The position numbers and the translations under genes were made by a program. A stretch of 64,000 nucleotides of DNA. It comes from Diphasiastrum complanatum (Eukaryota; Streptophyta; Lycopodiopsida; Lycopodiales; Lycopodiaceae). Numbering within the stretch: the first letter of the stretch is position 1; each line of letters starts with the position of its first letter. Below, one piece after another: positions 11,311 through 21,536 of the stretch. Under the pieces are notes generated by a model. That model saw nothing but the letters and a program-made list of their open reading frames with translations. It searched no databases and was not told where the DNA came from. Location of the stretch: contig CM055102.1 of NCBI GenBank assembly GCA_029204225.1, positions 38,126,585-38,190,584 on the forward strand. Direction: 5' to 3'.

Positions 11311-11610
11311 TCATCTCTTTAACGAAGGACAGCCAACAGTGACAGACCAGTTGACACGGGACCAAATGGAGCCAACATTGCCTGTAGTTTCTACATCAGA
11401 GGTGACTCTAAGTGCCGATGCAGAGCTCAAGGAGCTCAACCTGGACGACCAAGCGAAAGCTCACTTCTTTAACGAAGGACATCCAACAGTGACAAACCAG
11501 CTGACGTGAGGTCAAATGAAGCCAACATTGTCTGCAGCTTCTACATCATAGGTGAATCTAAGTGCCGATGCAGAGCTCAAGGAGCTCAGCCTGGGCGACC
11601 AAACGAAATA
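11311..11610 (+). repeat. 150-bp tandem repeat, two units
   Basis: Units 11311-11460 and 11461-11610 are similar over their full length. The period is 50 codons and the first unit is open in one frame (NEGQPTVTDQL, LSADAELKELNLDDQ). The second unit has two stops in that frame. It lies between the LARD-like element and the Gypsy-1 3' LTR, so it is probably Gypsy-1 internal sequence of unknown role. Confidence 0.75.
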
Positions 11611-11992
11611 TTTAGAGTCCTAGGGGACTCATCCAGACGAGCGATGAAAACGACATATCTGAGGCTTAAGGGAGCCGTAAGTACCTTTTTTTTCTTTCAT
11701 GTTAATAAAGTAAGCAGCATTTCTCATCGAGGAGTGAGCTTCAGTCTAATGTCTAAGTGCAGCAGCTTTATACAGGCTTTACGTAAGTGAACTAGATCCA
11801 CACTTTTCCTGTGCTGGGTGCAAACACAATATCATTACTTCTCTTTACAGTTGGTCTCCTTTGGCCGGTGAATCAAGCCCGTGCCCTTGTATATGTGAAT
11901 AAAGTCTGGCCGGTGAATTAAGCCCGTGCCATGAGTCTTAGGTTCTAGTTTGGCCCTGATGAGGACATCAGCTTTCTCAAACGAGGGAAGGA
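11611..11992 (+). other. Gypsy-1 internal 3' end with purine tract
   Basis: No gene is supported. A 22-bp motif GGCCGGTGAATYAAGCCCGTG occurs twice about 50 bp apart (from about 11857 and 11907). The segment ends with a purine-rich stretch AAACGAGGGAAGGA directly before TGTTG, the arrangement expected of a polypurine tract before a plus-strand 3' LTR. Confidence 0.55.
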
Positions 11993-12885
11993 TGTTGTAA
12001 AGTTGACTCGGGTGCACCCAGCGTACCCTGTAAGACTCAAAGGGGTGACACTCTCTAAGGTCCCAGAGCAAGTTAGAACGTCAAGGACTGAGCCTCTGAC
12101 CTGTGGTGAGCCAGTCAAGTAGTCACAAGTCATGAGCTAGCTCTGGAGCTCGAGTCATGGCCTAGTTAGGAAAGCAAGTTGATTCGGCCAGGCTTGCCAG
12201 ACTGATTCTGCAAGGCTTGCCAGGCCTAATCAGCAAAATAAAAACTAAGTCCTAAATAGCGTGCTTTACCAGAAAGCACTATGTTTCAAACCAGAGGGGG
12301 TGCGCCGAATCACAGCAGAACTATAGGGGGAGTCCGGCAGACAGAAACTTGGGCAGCTCAACCAGCGCCAGGAATCCAGTCGCCAGGTCTCAGCTCCCTC
12401 TACCAGCACGAGCCAGGCACAATGCCCAGCACGTGTTGGTGGCCCCGAGACTGGTCAGTCTATGTATGAATGTAACCTCTTCCAAATCTAATAAAGTTGA
12501 TCCTTGGGGATGATTACCATTTCGGTTTCGCCTCCGGGACTGGTCCAAGTGGAAGGACCCTTACTACGACCTTTTTGCATCGCTGGCGCCTAAGGGTCCC
12601 TGTCATCGACATGGGGCTTGCCGCTATGCCAATTGGTCAGTTTGGCGACCACTATGCCTTGGGTTTCATGTGTGGCTTGTCTTTGCCTTTGGTTACCTTT
12701 TGGGGACGGATTTTGAGTTGGCTTTCGGGTTGGTTGGGATTCCAGTTTTCTTAAGTCTGAATGATTAAGCTTGTTACGTTTCTGAGTTGGCTTTTACGTA
12801 AGTGCATGATGGATGAATGTTAGACTTAAGCGTGTGTTGGGAAAACCGCTCAAGTCCCAGCGCCCTTTGAGACACCGGCGCAACA
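11993..12885 (+). repeat. Gypsy-1 3' LTR (probable)
   Basis: Starts TGTTGTAAAG right after the purine tract and is proposed to end ...GGCGCAACA (893 bp), giving TGTTG/CAACA inverted ends. An AATAAA at about 12489 fits a polyadenylation signal in the R region. The 5' LTR lies outside the window, so the right boundary is inferred from the ends only. An 85-codon frame at 12497-12754 is not conserved and is not called. Confidence 0.6.
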
Positions 12886-15800
12886 GGGGGGGGGGAATTC
12901 ATAGTAATATATATTCCTTGATAACCGAGTTATTAGACACCTATATGGATGCCAAGCAACACTAGTTGGTCGATACCTACAACCAAGAATGTTGCAAATA
13001 CGTATTTTGGGGGGTAGCCAGTTTTAAAAGTGCATGCCCACATTATGGTCAATTTCTCATTTTAAAAGCTAAATTCTTTTCTTGCCTCCATAGTGATAAG
13101 CTATTGTGATTTGCTAAAATGCTTTTAGGTGACTGTGCATTGAAATAAATTTTATTTTTAATTTTTATTCTTTTGAATTGCAATTATTGTTGCTTCGTTT
13201 TTTTACCTACTTGAATGTATCTTTAACCCACAAGGCAAAGCTTTATTGAGAATATACTTTATTGAATTCGTTGATTTCTCAATTCTTTTCATACTTGTTC
13301 CTAGTTAAGCTTCTTGAACCAAAGTGTGGCATTAACTTTAATGACTACAAGTCAATTATAAAATGCATTATAAGCACCCTATACACATCACATTAAAAAG
13401 ATGTCAAATCAAAATTGCATGAAAATCAAGCTTAACACCGAATTTCCATGCATAGAGAAGGGAAGGTGACTTGATTGCCAAGTTCATAAAAATCCAAGGG
13501 TGGAGAAAGTAAAACAAGAGAAACTTCCAATTTCGACCAAGCAATAGATACCCCGCATATGAGGGCACAAAGTGGTTCACGAGGCTACAAAGTGGTTCAC
13601 GAGGCCGACAAAAGCTGACAAGCTTTTGCTGCTTTAAGCTTTTTTGTTGTTACTATGTACTTTGTAAAAAGTCTATAATCTAAGGTCAATCTTCTTCTTC
13701 GAGGAAAAAAAAAAAAAAGCTAAGTGTGATGCCTCAGAAGTCACGGTCAGGACTGAGGAGTCCTCACCTTTCACCTTTTGGTTGACAATGCACTCATCTA
13801 TACAAAACAAAAGAAGATGGAATTTGGTGAATATCCAAGAAGTGGACACTGCCATCCTATCCAACTGGCAACCACGAGCACTGAATTATTTTGAAGAAAT
13901 TAGCTGTGATGAGTTTAGTTCTATCCCGGGCCCAGGTTGAAACTTTATGCTCTTCCGTGGGCCTTTAGAGGACGATTCGGGTGGGCCCTAGGGAGCCGCT
14001 CCGAGTCAAGATTCAAGAGGCGAGCAGGAGCAGGAGTCCATTGAAGTTTGAAGATGTGAGCACGAGAATCAGGATTCAGATTTCAGAATTAGTAAACCGA
14101 ATGGGTGTTCAATGACATTGCTCATTAACGTCGCTCCAAGCTTTCCACTTCCCGAGGATGGATGGGGCCTACACTCTGGACTCTGGGCATGAAAGGCGGT
14201 GACGCCGGTGAGTCATGATTCAGTGAATCATGCAGCTCCATTTATCACACCTATAAGCGCTCTAAATTCTAGTGCGTACACGCACAACGACACGAATATC
14301 TCGCTCCTCGAGGCATGGCCAACGCCAGCGCAAGATCACGAGACAAACCCAAGAAAGATTACGACGCCGTGCACCCAATCCGCGGCCCACCCATCTGCTC
14401 TTTCTTTCCCCACGGGCATCAGCGTCACCGCCACAGTTTGGATTGTGATTCACTCTCTCTCTCTCTCTCTCACATACACACAAACAGACTACCGAGTCTG
14501 AGACTCCGAGCCTTGAGCCTTGAGGTGTCTCTCGTTCGTGCTTCTCTTCCGAAATGGAGTTTGGAGCTTGTTGGATTGCGATTTCACCCTGTCCTGATGC
14601 TTCCATCACCGTGACGTGTAGCTGACGTAGCATGATGTATGCAGGACGTCCTGGAAGACGCACGTCATGGCCAGGCGAGGGTGACGCCCGATGAGTTCTC
14701 GTATCATCACTTGGGATGAGAGGTTGCAATTTGATGGTTGATGTCGCCTTTAGCCAAACATATTTTGGCGGTTTGTTCTATTCACATTTTCTATTTCATT
14801 TGATGGTTTTAGGATCAAATGCGGCCTTTCAATATGCTCTATGATCTATTAGGTTTGAGGAGCTTCCAATTCTAAAATCATCCTTTTTTATACAAAGTTA
14901 GACAACTAGTAGTTATTGTACAAAACATATACAGCCTGGCAACCCACCATCTAGCAATGCCAAGTGTGGAACGAGAATGCTTAAGGAGTGCGTTGCAGGG
15001 GCACCTGCAATGTTGGCCCCACTCCATCCAATGGTGATGGATGGAGCTAAGGGAGAAAAAATATCTCCCCCCTTGGATGGTGTGAGACCTATGCAGCAGA
15101 GGCACTGCAGGTGCAGGTGCCTGCAGTGCCTCTGGGGTGCACTCTCTAATGAGTGTCGTGAGCAGCAAGCTCCTAAGATATCATAACGTAGTTGTTGGGA
15201 TTCGAGCCTGCGCCTTGTCGGTCACAATCAACAATTCTACCCATACATCGTGCCGCATAGACAAAATCATCTTCAAGTGTGTACAAATACTCATACTTGC
15301 CAAAGAAATTTACTTGTATTATGACATGCAGTAGGCACACAAAATTTTGTCCGGTGAGAACTCCCAACAAATATTAAGCTCGAGTCCAAATCAAGCAAAA
15401 TATCGTGTGCCCATGTGTAATCTATTATGGAAGAAGCCGAGCAAATGGCTAAAAGCATGATTTGGTGGTACGACATGGAATGTCAAGGACACTACCTTTT
15501 TTTGGGTAAAAACACACTACCTTTTTATTGGAGGAGCGAGAGTACCCCCACCACTTACCCCCCAATACTCCGAGAGGGTAGGCCCATCATTACTAGGGAC
15601 GCCTTCATTGCATTAACTCGTGGGTAGCATTTAGCAAGCTTCCTCCCAAATCTCCCAAAAGTGAAACGTATTACCAAAAGGTACAATGGAAAATGAGTTT
15701 TTTTTTTGTACTACCAAACCACGCTTTTAGCCAAAATTACATGCCATTTTGCCTTGTAAGGAACATAAACAAGAGGCCAGGAAGGGCTGAGCCTAGGACC

Positions 15801-16430
15801 CTTACCGAGTAGAATTTCATCTGTGTGGCTACTTCCATTACGTAATGATGACCTTTTTTTTGAGGACCATTATAAGACAGAATCCTCTTTTAAAATATAG
15901 AATCTCTCTCCTGAAAATATAGTCATCTTACCTTTTCTCCTTTGTCATGGTTGTGATGAGTTTATGTACATTATGCTTTTTAAAGAGTCTAAAAAATGGG
16001 TAGAGAAAAGTCATGTGCTCATTACAGTATCTATATGGCTCACATGTTGAATGAGTTGGAATTTGTACTATGAAGTTGAAATTTGTGTCAATTCCCGAGA
16101 ACTTTACCTAGTACCAATTTGCTCAAGAGTTACATGAGTAATCCAAAAAATTGATTTTGGACGATTAGATCATGAAGTGGATGGGTTTCATGGAGGAAAA
16201 GCACGTGGTATGGGACGTAGGTGATTCCAAAGGGGAGATATGAAACTAAGTAGATTCGGTTGACCATTGAATGGCCGAAAATCTTAAATGATGCCAAATC
16301 ATAATGATCACAAGAGGGTGTTTTGTTGAAAATTTAAGATATTGGTTATGAGCCCTTATGGATATATCAATTTTACAAAACCAGAGACCCTAAAAGCTAT
16401 TTCTTTATACTAAGAATATATTTGTGAATC
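12886..16430. other. No supported gene; short repeats only
   Basis: AT-rich DNA without an open frame I can defend. There is a G run at 12886-12894, a tandem ACAAAGTGGTTCACGAGGC pair at about 13568-13605, an A run near 13710, and a more GC-rich stretch at 14100-14740 with a CT dinucleotide run near 14453-14471. Overlapping frames at 14199-14729 run through that simple repeat and have no domain, so they look incidental. The GC-rich, CT-repeat stretch could be an old promoter or 5' UTR, but nothing downstream supports it. Confidence 0.5.
15097..15134. repeat. Perfect 15-bp inverted repeat
   Basis: CAGAGGCACTGCAGG, then 8 bases TGCAGGTG, then the exact reverse complement. It sits in a GC-richer island at 14940-15175 that also contains CCATCCA/TGGATGG. 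It could be the end of a small foldback or MITE-like element; no target duplication was found. Confidence 0.6.
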
Positions 16431-16584
16431 TCTTAACACTAATTAGCGTGATTTCATGTGATTCCTTGGAAGGTAATTTTTTTTACCCGTTGACCATGGA
16501 CGATCACAAGAACACATGTAGCAAATATCCACGCACAATACAAAAGAAGTGGCATGGCCAAAAAAAAATTCATGTGAATATAGT

Positions 16585-17045
16585 CGTGGATAGATGTGGA
16601 TTATCCACGCGTGGATGTTCCACGCAAGTGTCATTTCTGGCGGCAGATCGGCCGAAGGTCGTGAAATTCAAACTGCACGTGGTTTATATATGCGTGGATT
16701 ATCCACCCCAACTCCGACAACCGGCAAACTTCCGACACCCGGAGCTGGAAATGGGAATTTTAATTTGGCGTGGATAATCCACGCGTGGATTATCCACGCC
16801 ATAGTAAGATTAAAGAAAAAAAAAACTCGACTTTTGCGTGGATATTGCGTGGATACCGTGTGGCAAATTATCCACGTGTGGATAATCCATGCAAAAAAAA
16901 TAATTTTCTACACAAAATCCAGAGAGCTGGGGCCGTGGATACCGCGTGGATAAATTTTTTTTTATATCCATGCGGTATCCATGCGATTAAATCTCTAAAT
17001 GTTGCGTGGATTATCCACGAATGGATAATCCACACAAATTTTTTT
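16585..17045. repeat. Cluster of GTGGATTATCCAC palindromes (left)
   Basis: At least ten copies of GTGGATWATCCAC and variants (GTGGATGTTCCAC, GTGGATACCGCG) occur in both orientations, often joined by CGCG as in GTGGATAATCCACGCGTGG. The density is far above chance. Clustered palindromic motifs near element ends are typical of subterminal transposase-binding repeats in CACTA- and hAT-type DNA transposons. A matching cluster lies at 19264-19345. Confidence 0.8.
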
Positions 17046-17550
17046 GACAAAAAAAAAACATTTGGCGCGAACCAAAATGTGGTTCCCTCCTAAACTGGAG
17101 GTCGACTTCCTTTTTTCTTTTGTGTGAGAGAGAGAAAAAGAGAGTATAGATGGGAGTGAGGATGAGATGGGGATGAATTGAGTGAGAATATTGATAGTGT
17201 TTAGGGTTTTTAGTTCATTCATGGATGTTAATAGTATTTATTTTGTGATCATAAGTTTTAAGATCTTTTTTGTTTGTGATGTAGGCTTGGATATGAAAAA
17301 TGAAAAAAGAGCTTTCAATGCAAAGGATTGAAAGATCAAGTGCATGCAAAAGGAAAAGCAAAGATTGCAAAACAATGGAGATACAATAGTAAAGGTAAAT
17401 TCACATTTATCTTGATTCATTTGATATTTAGTTGATAACTTAATGTGTTATCTATTGATGCATTATATTGTGGTTTCCATTACTTTCCATTGTGCTTTCC
17501 ATTACTTTCTAATGTGCATTCTAGCATGCAAATCATGTGCTAAAATAGAT

Positions 17551-17680
17551 ACATTGCATTGAATTCATCAATAGATACATTTGCATTCCATAGATGTGCA
17601 TTAAATAGACTATACATTGCATTGAATACATCAATAGATACATTTGCATTCAATAGACTATACATTTGCATTCATGAATT
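17551..17680 (+). repeat. 63-bp AT-rich tandem repeat, about two units
   Basis: ACATTGCATTGAATWCATC starts at 17551 and again at 17614, followed by similar sequence (AATAGATACATTTGCATTC). It lies between the left palindrome cluster and the decayed spliced gene. No coding role is seen. Confidence 0.65.
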
Positions 17681-17803
17681 AAAAATATACGCATTCAAAT
17701 TTTTTGCAAGAATGATTGATTTAAAAAAAAGTACATTGATGAGAGAATAAATTCCCCCTTCATACATTGCCTTCTACAAGGCCTTACATTTAATTTTAAA
17801 ACT

Positions 17804-18901
17804 CTACTCATCATCACTTCCTCCCTCCTTGCTTCCTTCGTCTTGTAGGTGTACGTTGGTGTCCACATCTTCAAACTTCCCTTCGCTCTCATTCACGTTC
17901 TCTTCTACATTTTGCTCCTCAATATTTTCCACATTTTCTTCCACATCACGAACGCTTGAAGTTGTAGAGCCTCTCAAATTGAGATTAAAGTTACTTGTAA
18001 ACCACAAAGTAAAAAATCACAAGACAATAAAGGTTAAGAGTTTACGATTGGAAACAATCCATGGGATTCCATAAAAGCCTTAAGGTCGGCATATCCATGA
18101 TTGTAACCTTGTCTGTATTCCGCGGCGGTCATGTGTCTTCCAAAATCACTAAGCTACATTCAATAAAAAAGCATAGTTTAGCAGTACAATGTGGTTTAGT
18201 AATAAAAAACATTAACAATCTCACTACAAAAATAGAATCATAATTAAAAATATTGCACTTACAAATTGGGCCTCTAGTTGTCCCTTCCTCCTGATCCCAA
18301 GTGACTTTGGCCATGTTTTAAGAGCTTCTCGGCGGCGGCCCTACGTTGTTGTTCATACTTTTGAGGATTGTTTTGCAACAATTCCCCTTTCACCTTCCTC
18401 CAATCCCTTTTGGAACACCATCTAGGATTTGTGGGATTCTTGGGATTCCTCACAGCCCTTCTCATCAATTGCCCTTTGTTTCGAATCCAAAGACACATTG
18501 AATTTAAGGCCCAAGTCCTACTAAAAGCATTGGATTGAGGGAATTCAAAATATAAAGTCTCTATTATTTTATTTTGTCTTGAAGCGATTGGGAGGACCAA
18601 TCGATCATGTAATCTTTACCAAAATATAAAGCAACTAAATCACACAAACAGGCATGAACTACATTGCCACGCATATTTTTTATAACTCCACCATGTGGAT
18701 TAAGATCATAATACACACTACACGATTCCTGGGAAGGGTCATCTTCGGAAGCTCTTCTCTTGGATGATTCAACACAAGATTTTTGATTCTATCTCATTGT
18801 TGAAGAGATAGATTCTCAAACCACTCTTGATTATATTCTTCGGGCTCCTCACGAGCTCTTCTCCTAGATGGTCTCCCACTTGACCTATCACTTGAAGTCA
18901 T
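17804..18901 (-). pseudogene. Decayed spliced gene inside candidate DNA transposon
   Basis: A minus-strand gene of unknown family, in pieces. The first exon starts at the Met at 18901 (MTSSDRSSGRPSRRRAR, basic), is broken by a stop after about 35 codons and shifts frame. It then gives a basic, Trp-containing segment (SMCLWIRNKG, CSKRDWRKVKGELL, QQRRAAAEKLLKHGQ). A second piece (GRHMTAAEYRQGYNHGY) follows a likely intron with GTAAGT donor near 18262. A third piece ends in a strongly acidic tail (VEENVNES, EGSKEGGSDDE). The middle segment loosely resembles accessory proteins of En/Spm-type elements, but I do not claim the family. It lies between two clusters of the same palindrome, which suggests it belonged to a transposon. 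Confidence 0.5.
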
Positions 18902-19263
18902 TGTATCAAAGAAAAACTTTAAATGCTAGAAAGTAGTGGAGAATGGGAGTGAAAGAGTAGTGAAGAGTGTTAGATTAGAAGAGTAAGCAATGACAAGAAA
19001 GCAATAGATCAATAGTAAGCAAGAGCAAAGAAGATCAATAGCAAACAAGGTCAATAGATTAGGAAGAGATTGCAAGCAATAGCAAGAGCAAGATCACTAG
19101 CAAGGAAGAGCAACCAAAAGCAAGCAAGCAAGCAAGATCTATAGAGCTTGGAAGAGCAAGAGCAAGCAAGAGCACTAAATACTAGATTTGGAAAACCACT
19201 AAAACTTGAAAGCAAAAGAAGAGGCGCAAGAATGCTCACGAAAATGTGGTTTTATTGGCATTC

Positions 19264-19345
19264 AAGTTTCACGTGGATTATCCACGGAGAAGTTATCCAC
19301 GCATGGATAATCCATGCGATATCTACGCGTGGATGTTCCACGCAA
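19264..19345. repeat. Cluster of GTGGATTATCCAC palindromes (right)
   Basis: Four to five copies of GTGGATTATCCACG, TTATCCACGC, GGATAATCCATGC and GTGGATGTTCCACGC in 82 bp. The last matches GTGGATGTTCCACGC of the left cluster at about 16611-16625. With the left cluster it frames 16585-19345. I could not find terminal inverted repeats or a target duplication. Confidence 0.75.
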
Positions 19346-20796
19346 TTTTTTTTTCCTCGCTTCACATGTGGGAAGGTCCCCCACATGAACTTGCATGCTT
19401 CAAATGTCATTAATGCAAGTCATAATTTTTTCTAGATTTTATGAGAATATTTTATTGTAGGATTTGACATAAAATCTTACATAAAATATATTTTTTAATA
19501 TGATGGAACATAAAAAATCAATTCAAAGATCATTGTGGTAGTATTTAATTGTTAAAACTAGTTTTATATTGTTATAAATTTTATTTTTCTTGAGATTTGA
19601 CATACAAGACAAAATCATGAGATAAAAATAGTACATATTGTTATTAAACAAGTAATTTGACAAGTTTTTTAGGATTTTATGACATAATCTTATGTCAAAT
19701 CGGTGATGTCATAAAAAATTTAGTTTATTAATAATCTAGGTGTCATAGATCTGATATAATTTGTTGACATAATTATATGGCCAAATAGAAAATTTTTGCT
19801 TTTTCATGTGACCTTTTAAATGGTTTCATGGGGTCACTTAGATTCATGATCAAAAGCATTTATGCTTTATTGAGGACCTTAGTGATATGTGACCTATATG
19901 ATATATCTTTTTAATTGTTGGTGTGTGACCTTTATAACCTTATATGAAATCATAGTAATTAGTTGAAATATCATTTAGCATTGTAATAAAGATGTTGATC
20001 AATGGTGTGCTAGCTAGTATATTGTTCTGTGCCACTAGATCTATCAGGTTTGGGGAGGAATTGTTCATCAAGTATAGTTTCCACCGTCCTCTACCCAAAT
20101 GTTTGCAAAAGACAATAAGTCAAATGTGAATTTTGTTGATATGCAGAGATGTATAATCCATGCATCTTGATTGTATTTGGTTTGTGTCATTAAATATGTC
20201 AAATGTTAGGAGCATTATTTGTCATTTGCCTAGATGTTTACATAAAATAATACGTGAAAGCTAATGAATGTGAAATTTATAAATTTCTAAATATGTAGAA
20301 GTGTGCAATTCTTTGAGTTCATTGAATGTTAACAAGTTGGAAAGAAGAATGGTCTAATAGTTATATTGGTATGTTCATACTTTTTAAACAAAGAGGTAAT
20401 TTATATTCATATGCAAAATTTAGATCTATCAAGTATTGGGAGGAAATGTTTATCAAGCATTGTTTCAACCTACTTCTTGTTATTTTGGTATATAGGATTC
20501 TTCAACCTCATTTAGCATTGGAGACAATAATCCTCATAATGGTCGACGTAGACGACGAATGTCATACAACGGTCCTCATATAAAGCAATTACTTGTCGTC
20601 TACATAAAGGCTTAAAAGAGATGATGGAAATTGATGAGCGCATTAATCAAGAGACTAATGCATCTGAATCTAGCTCATCTAGATCTACTTCTTCGCAAAC
20701 AAGTTTCAACGATGAAAATGAGCTTCCAATGAATGAAAAATTTGAAGTCATGATGGTGGATTTGTATGCGTCTATCAGTAAGTCATTGTTTCCAGT
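19346..20796. other. AT-rich stretch with no supported gene
   Basis: Very AT-rich, with several copies of GACATAAAATCTTA-like motifs and a loose palindrome around 19675-19700. A plus-strand frame at 20621-20845 begins with a Ser-rich stretch (SESSSSRSTSSQTS) and could be the end of an old gene, but no family is recognisable. Confidence 0.4.
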
Positions 20797-21063
20797 GAGG
20801 TGTCACAATGCACTACTAGTGGTGCATGGGCCTTGGAGGGTATAAGTATACCTATTGGGCTCTCACTAGTGTATCCTTGATTGTGAGACTAGTAGCCGTA
20901 TGTTGCTGGTGTGATGCCTCATTCCTCTTTGTGATTGATCCATAGCTTGGGGGCTAGATCTGTTCGATCTAGGTCTGGTTGGGTTGGTTTGTCCACCACC
21001 CATTCCCTTGTTGGTTGCCTGTATTGGCATGCTTAGGATTGTATCCTGTGTTCAGGACTTTAT
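20797..21063 (+). repeat. LTR-like repeat, inverted relative of 58953-59277
   Basis: About 265 bp match the reverse complement of 58970-59240 closely, with scattered substitutions (for example CTTGGGGGCTAGATC, GGTTGGTTTGTCCACCACCC). The outer ends seen in the other copy (TGTTGGG...CCCAACA) are missing here, so this is a truncated or worn copy. Probably a solo-LTR remnant. Confidence 0.7.
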
Positions 21064-21536
21064 AGTGAGGTTCACAAATTTTGAGACAATGTTCTGAGGG
21101 TCCTACGAGTTATTGTAGGTGATTTTTTATACAAAAATGAGTGGAACTATCTGACAGTACAAAAATAGGCATGATTAGAATTCACGGATGTGACAGAGAA
21201 ATTGTGCAACTAATTTTGAGGCTCAACAAATTATCCATGAATTCTGTCAATGAGGATCTGATGAGAAAAGTTTGAATTTGAAATTTGAATGATTTTGTAC
21301 TGGAATTTGCGAAGGTGATAAATAAATAGTACACAGTGAAAATAGGTCTAGGCAAATTCTATCTGATATGATTGTGCATCAAAACTTTAGAAAAAGAATG
21401 AATCTTGTGGTTGCATAAAAAAAGACTGATTGTATTTCTAATCTGATGATATCTTGATGTTCTAAAAGAAAAAACATACCAAAATTTTGTCAAAATGGCA
21501 AGCAAGCAGTAAACAAAAATTAGGAAATAAAACAAC
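21064..21536. other. AT-rich stretch before the Gypsy-B stop, no gene seen
   Basis: No domain or conserved frame. It is where the 3' LTR of minus-strand Gypsy-B should be, but no LTR ends or purine tract could be recognised. Confidence 0.4.

Noticed and set aside
14199-14729. Overlapping open frames of 99-155 codons
   Set aside because: They cross a CT simple repeat, overlap on both strands and have no domain or conserved start.
15190-15215. GGGATTCGAGCC resembling a tRNA B box or SINE head
   Set aside because: No A box at the right distance and no cloverleaf could be drawn.
18221-18235. CACTACAAAAATAG as a CACTA transposon end
   Set aside because: It lies in an intron-like part of the decayed gene, has no inverted partner and no 3-bp duplication.
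16585-19345. Clusters of TTATCCAC resembling bacterial DnaA boxes (replication origin)
   Set aside because: The motif is part of longer palindromes, the surroundings are plant transposons with introns, and there are no bacterial genes. Chance resemblance.
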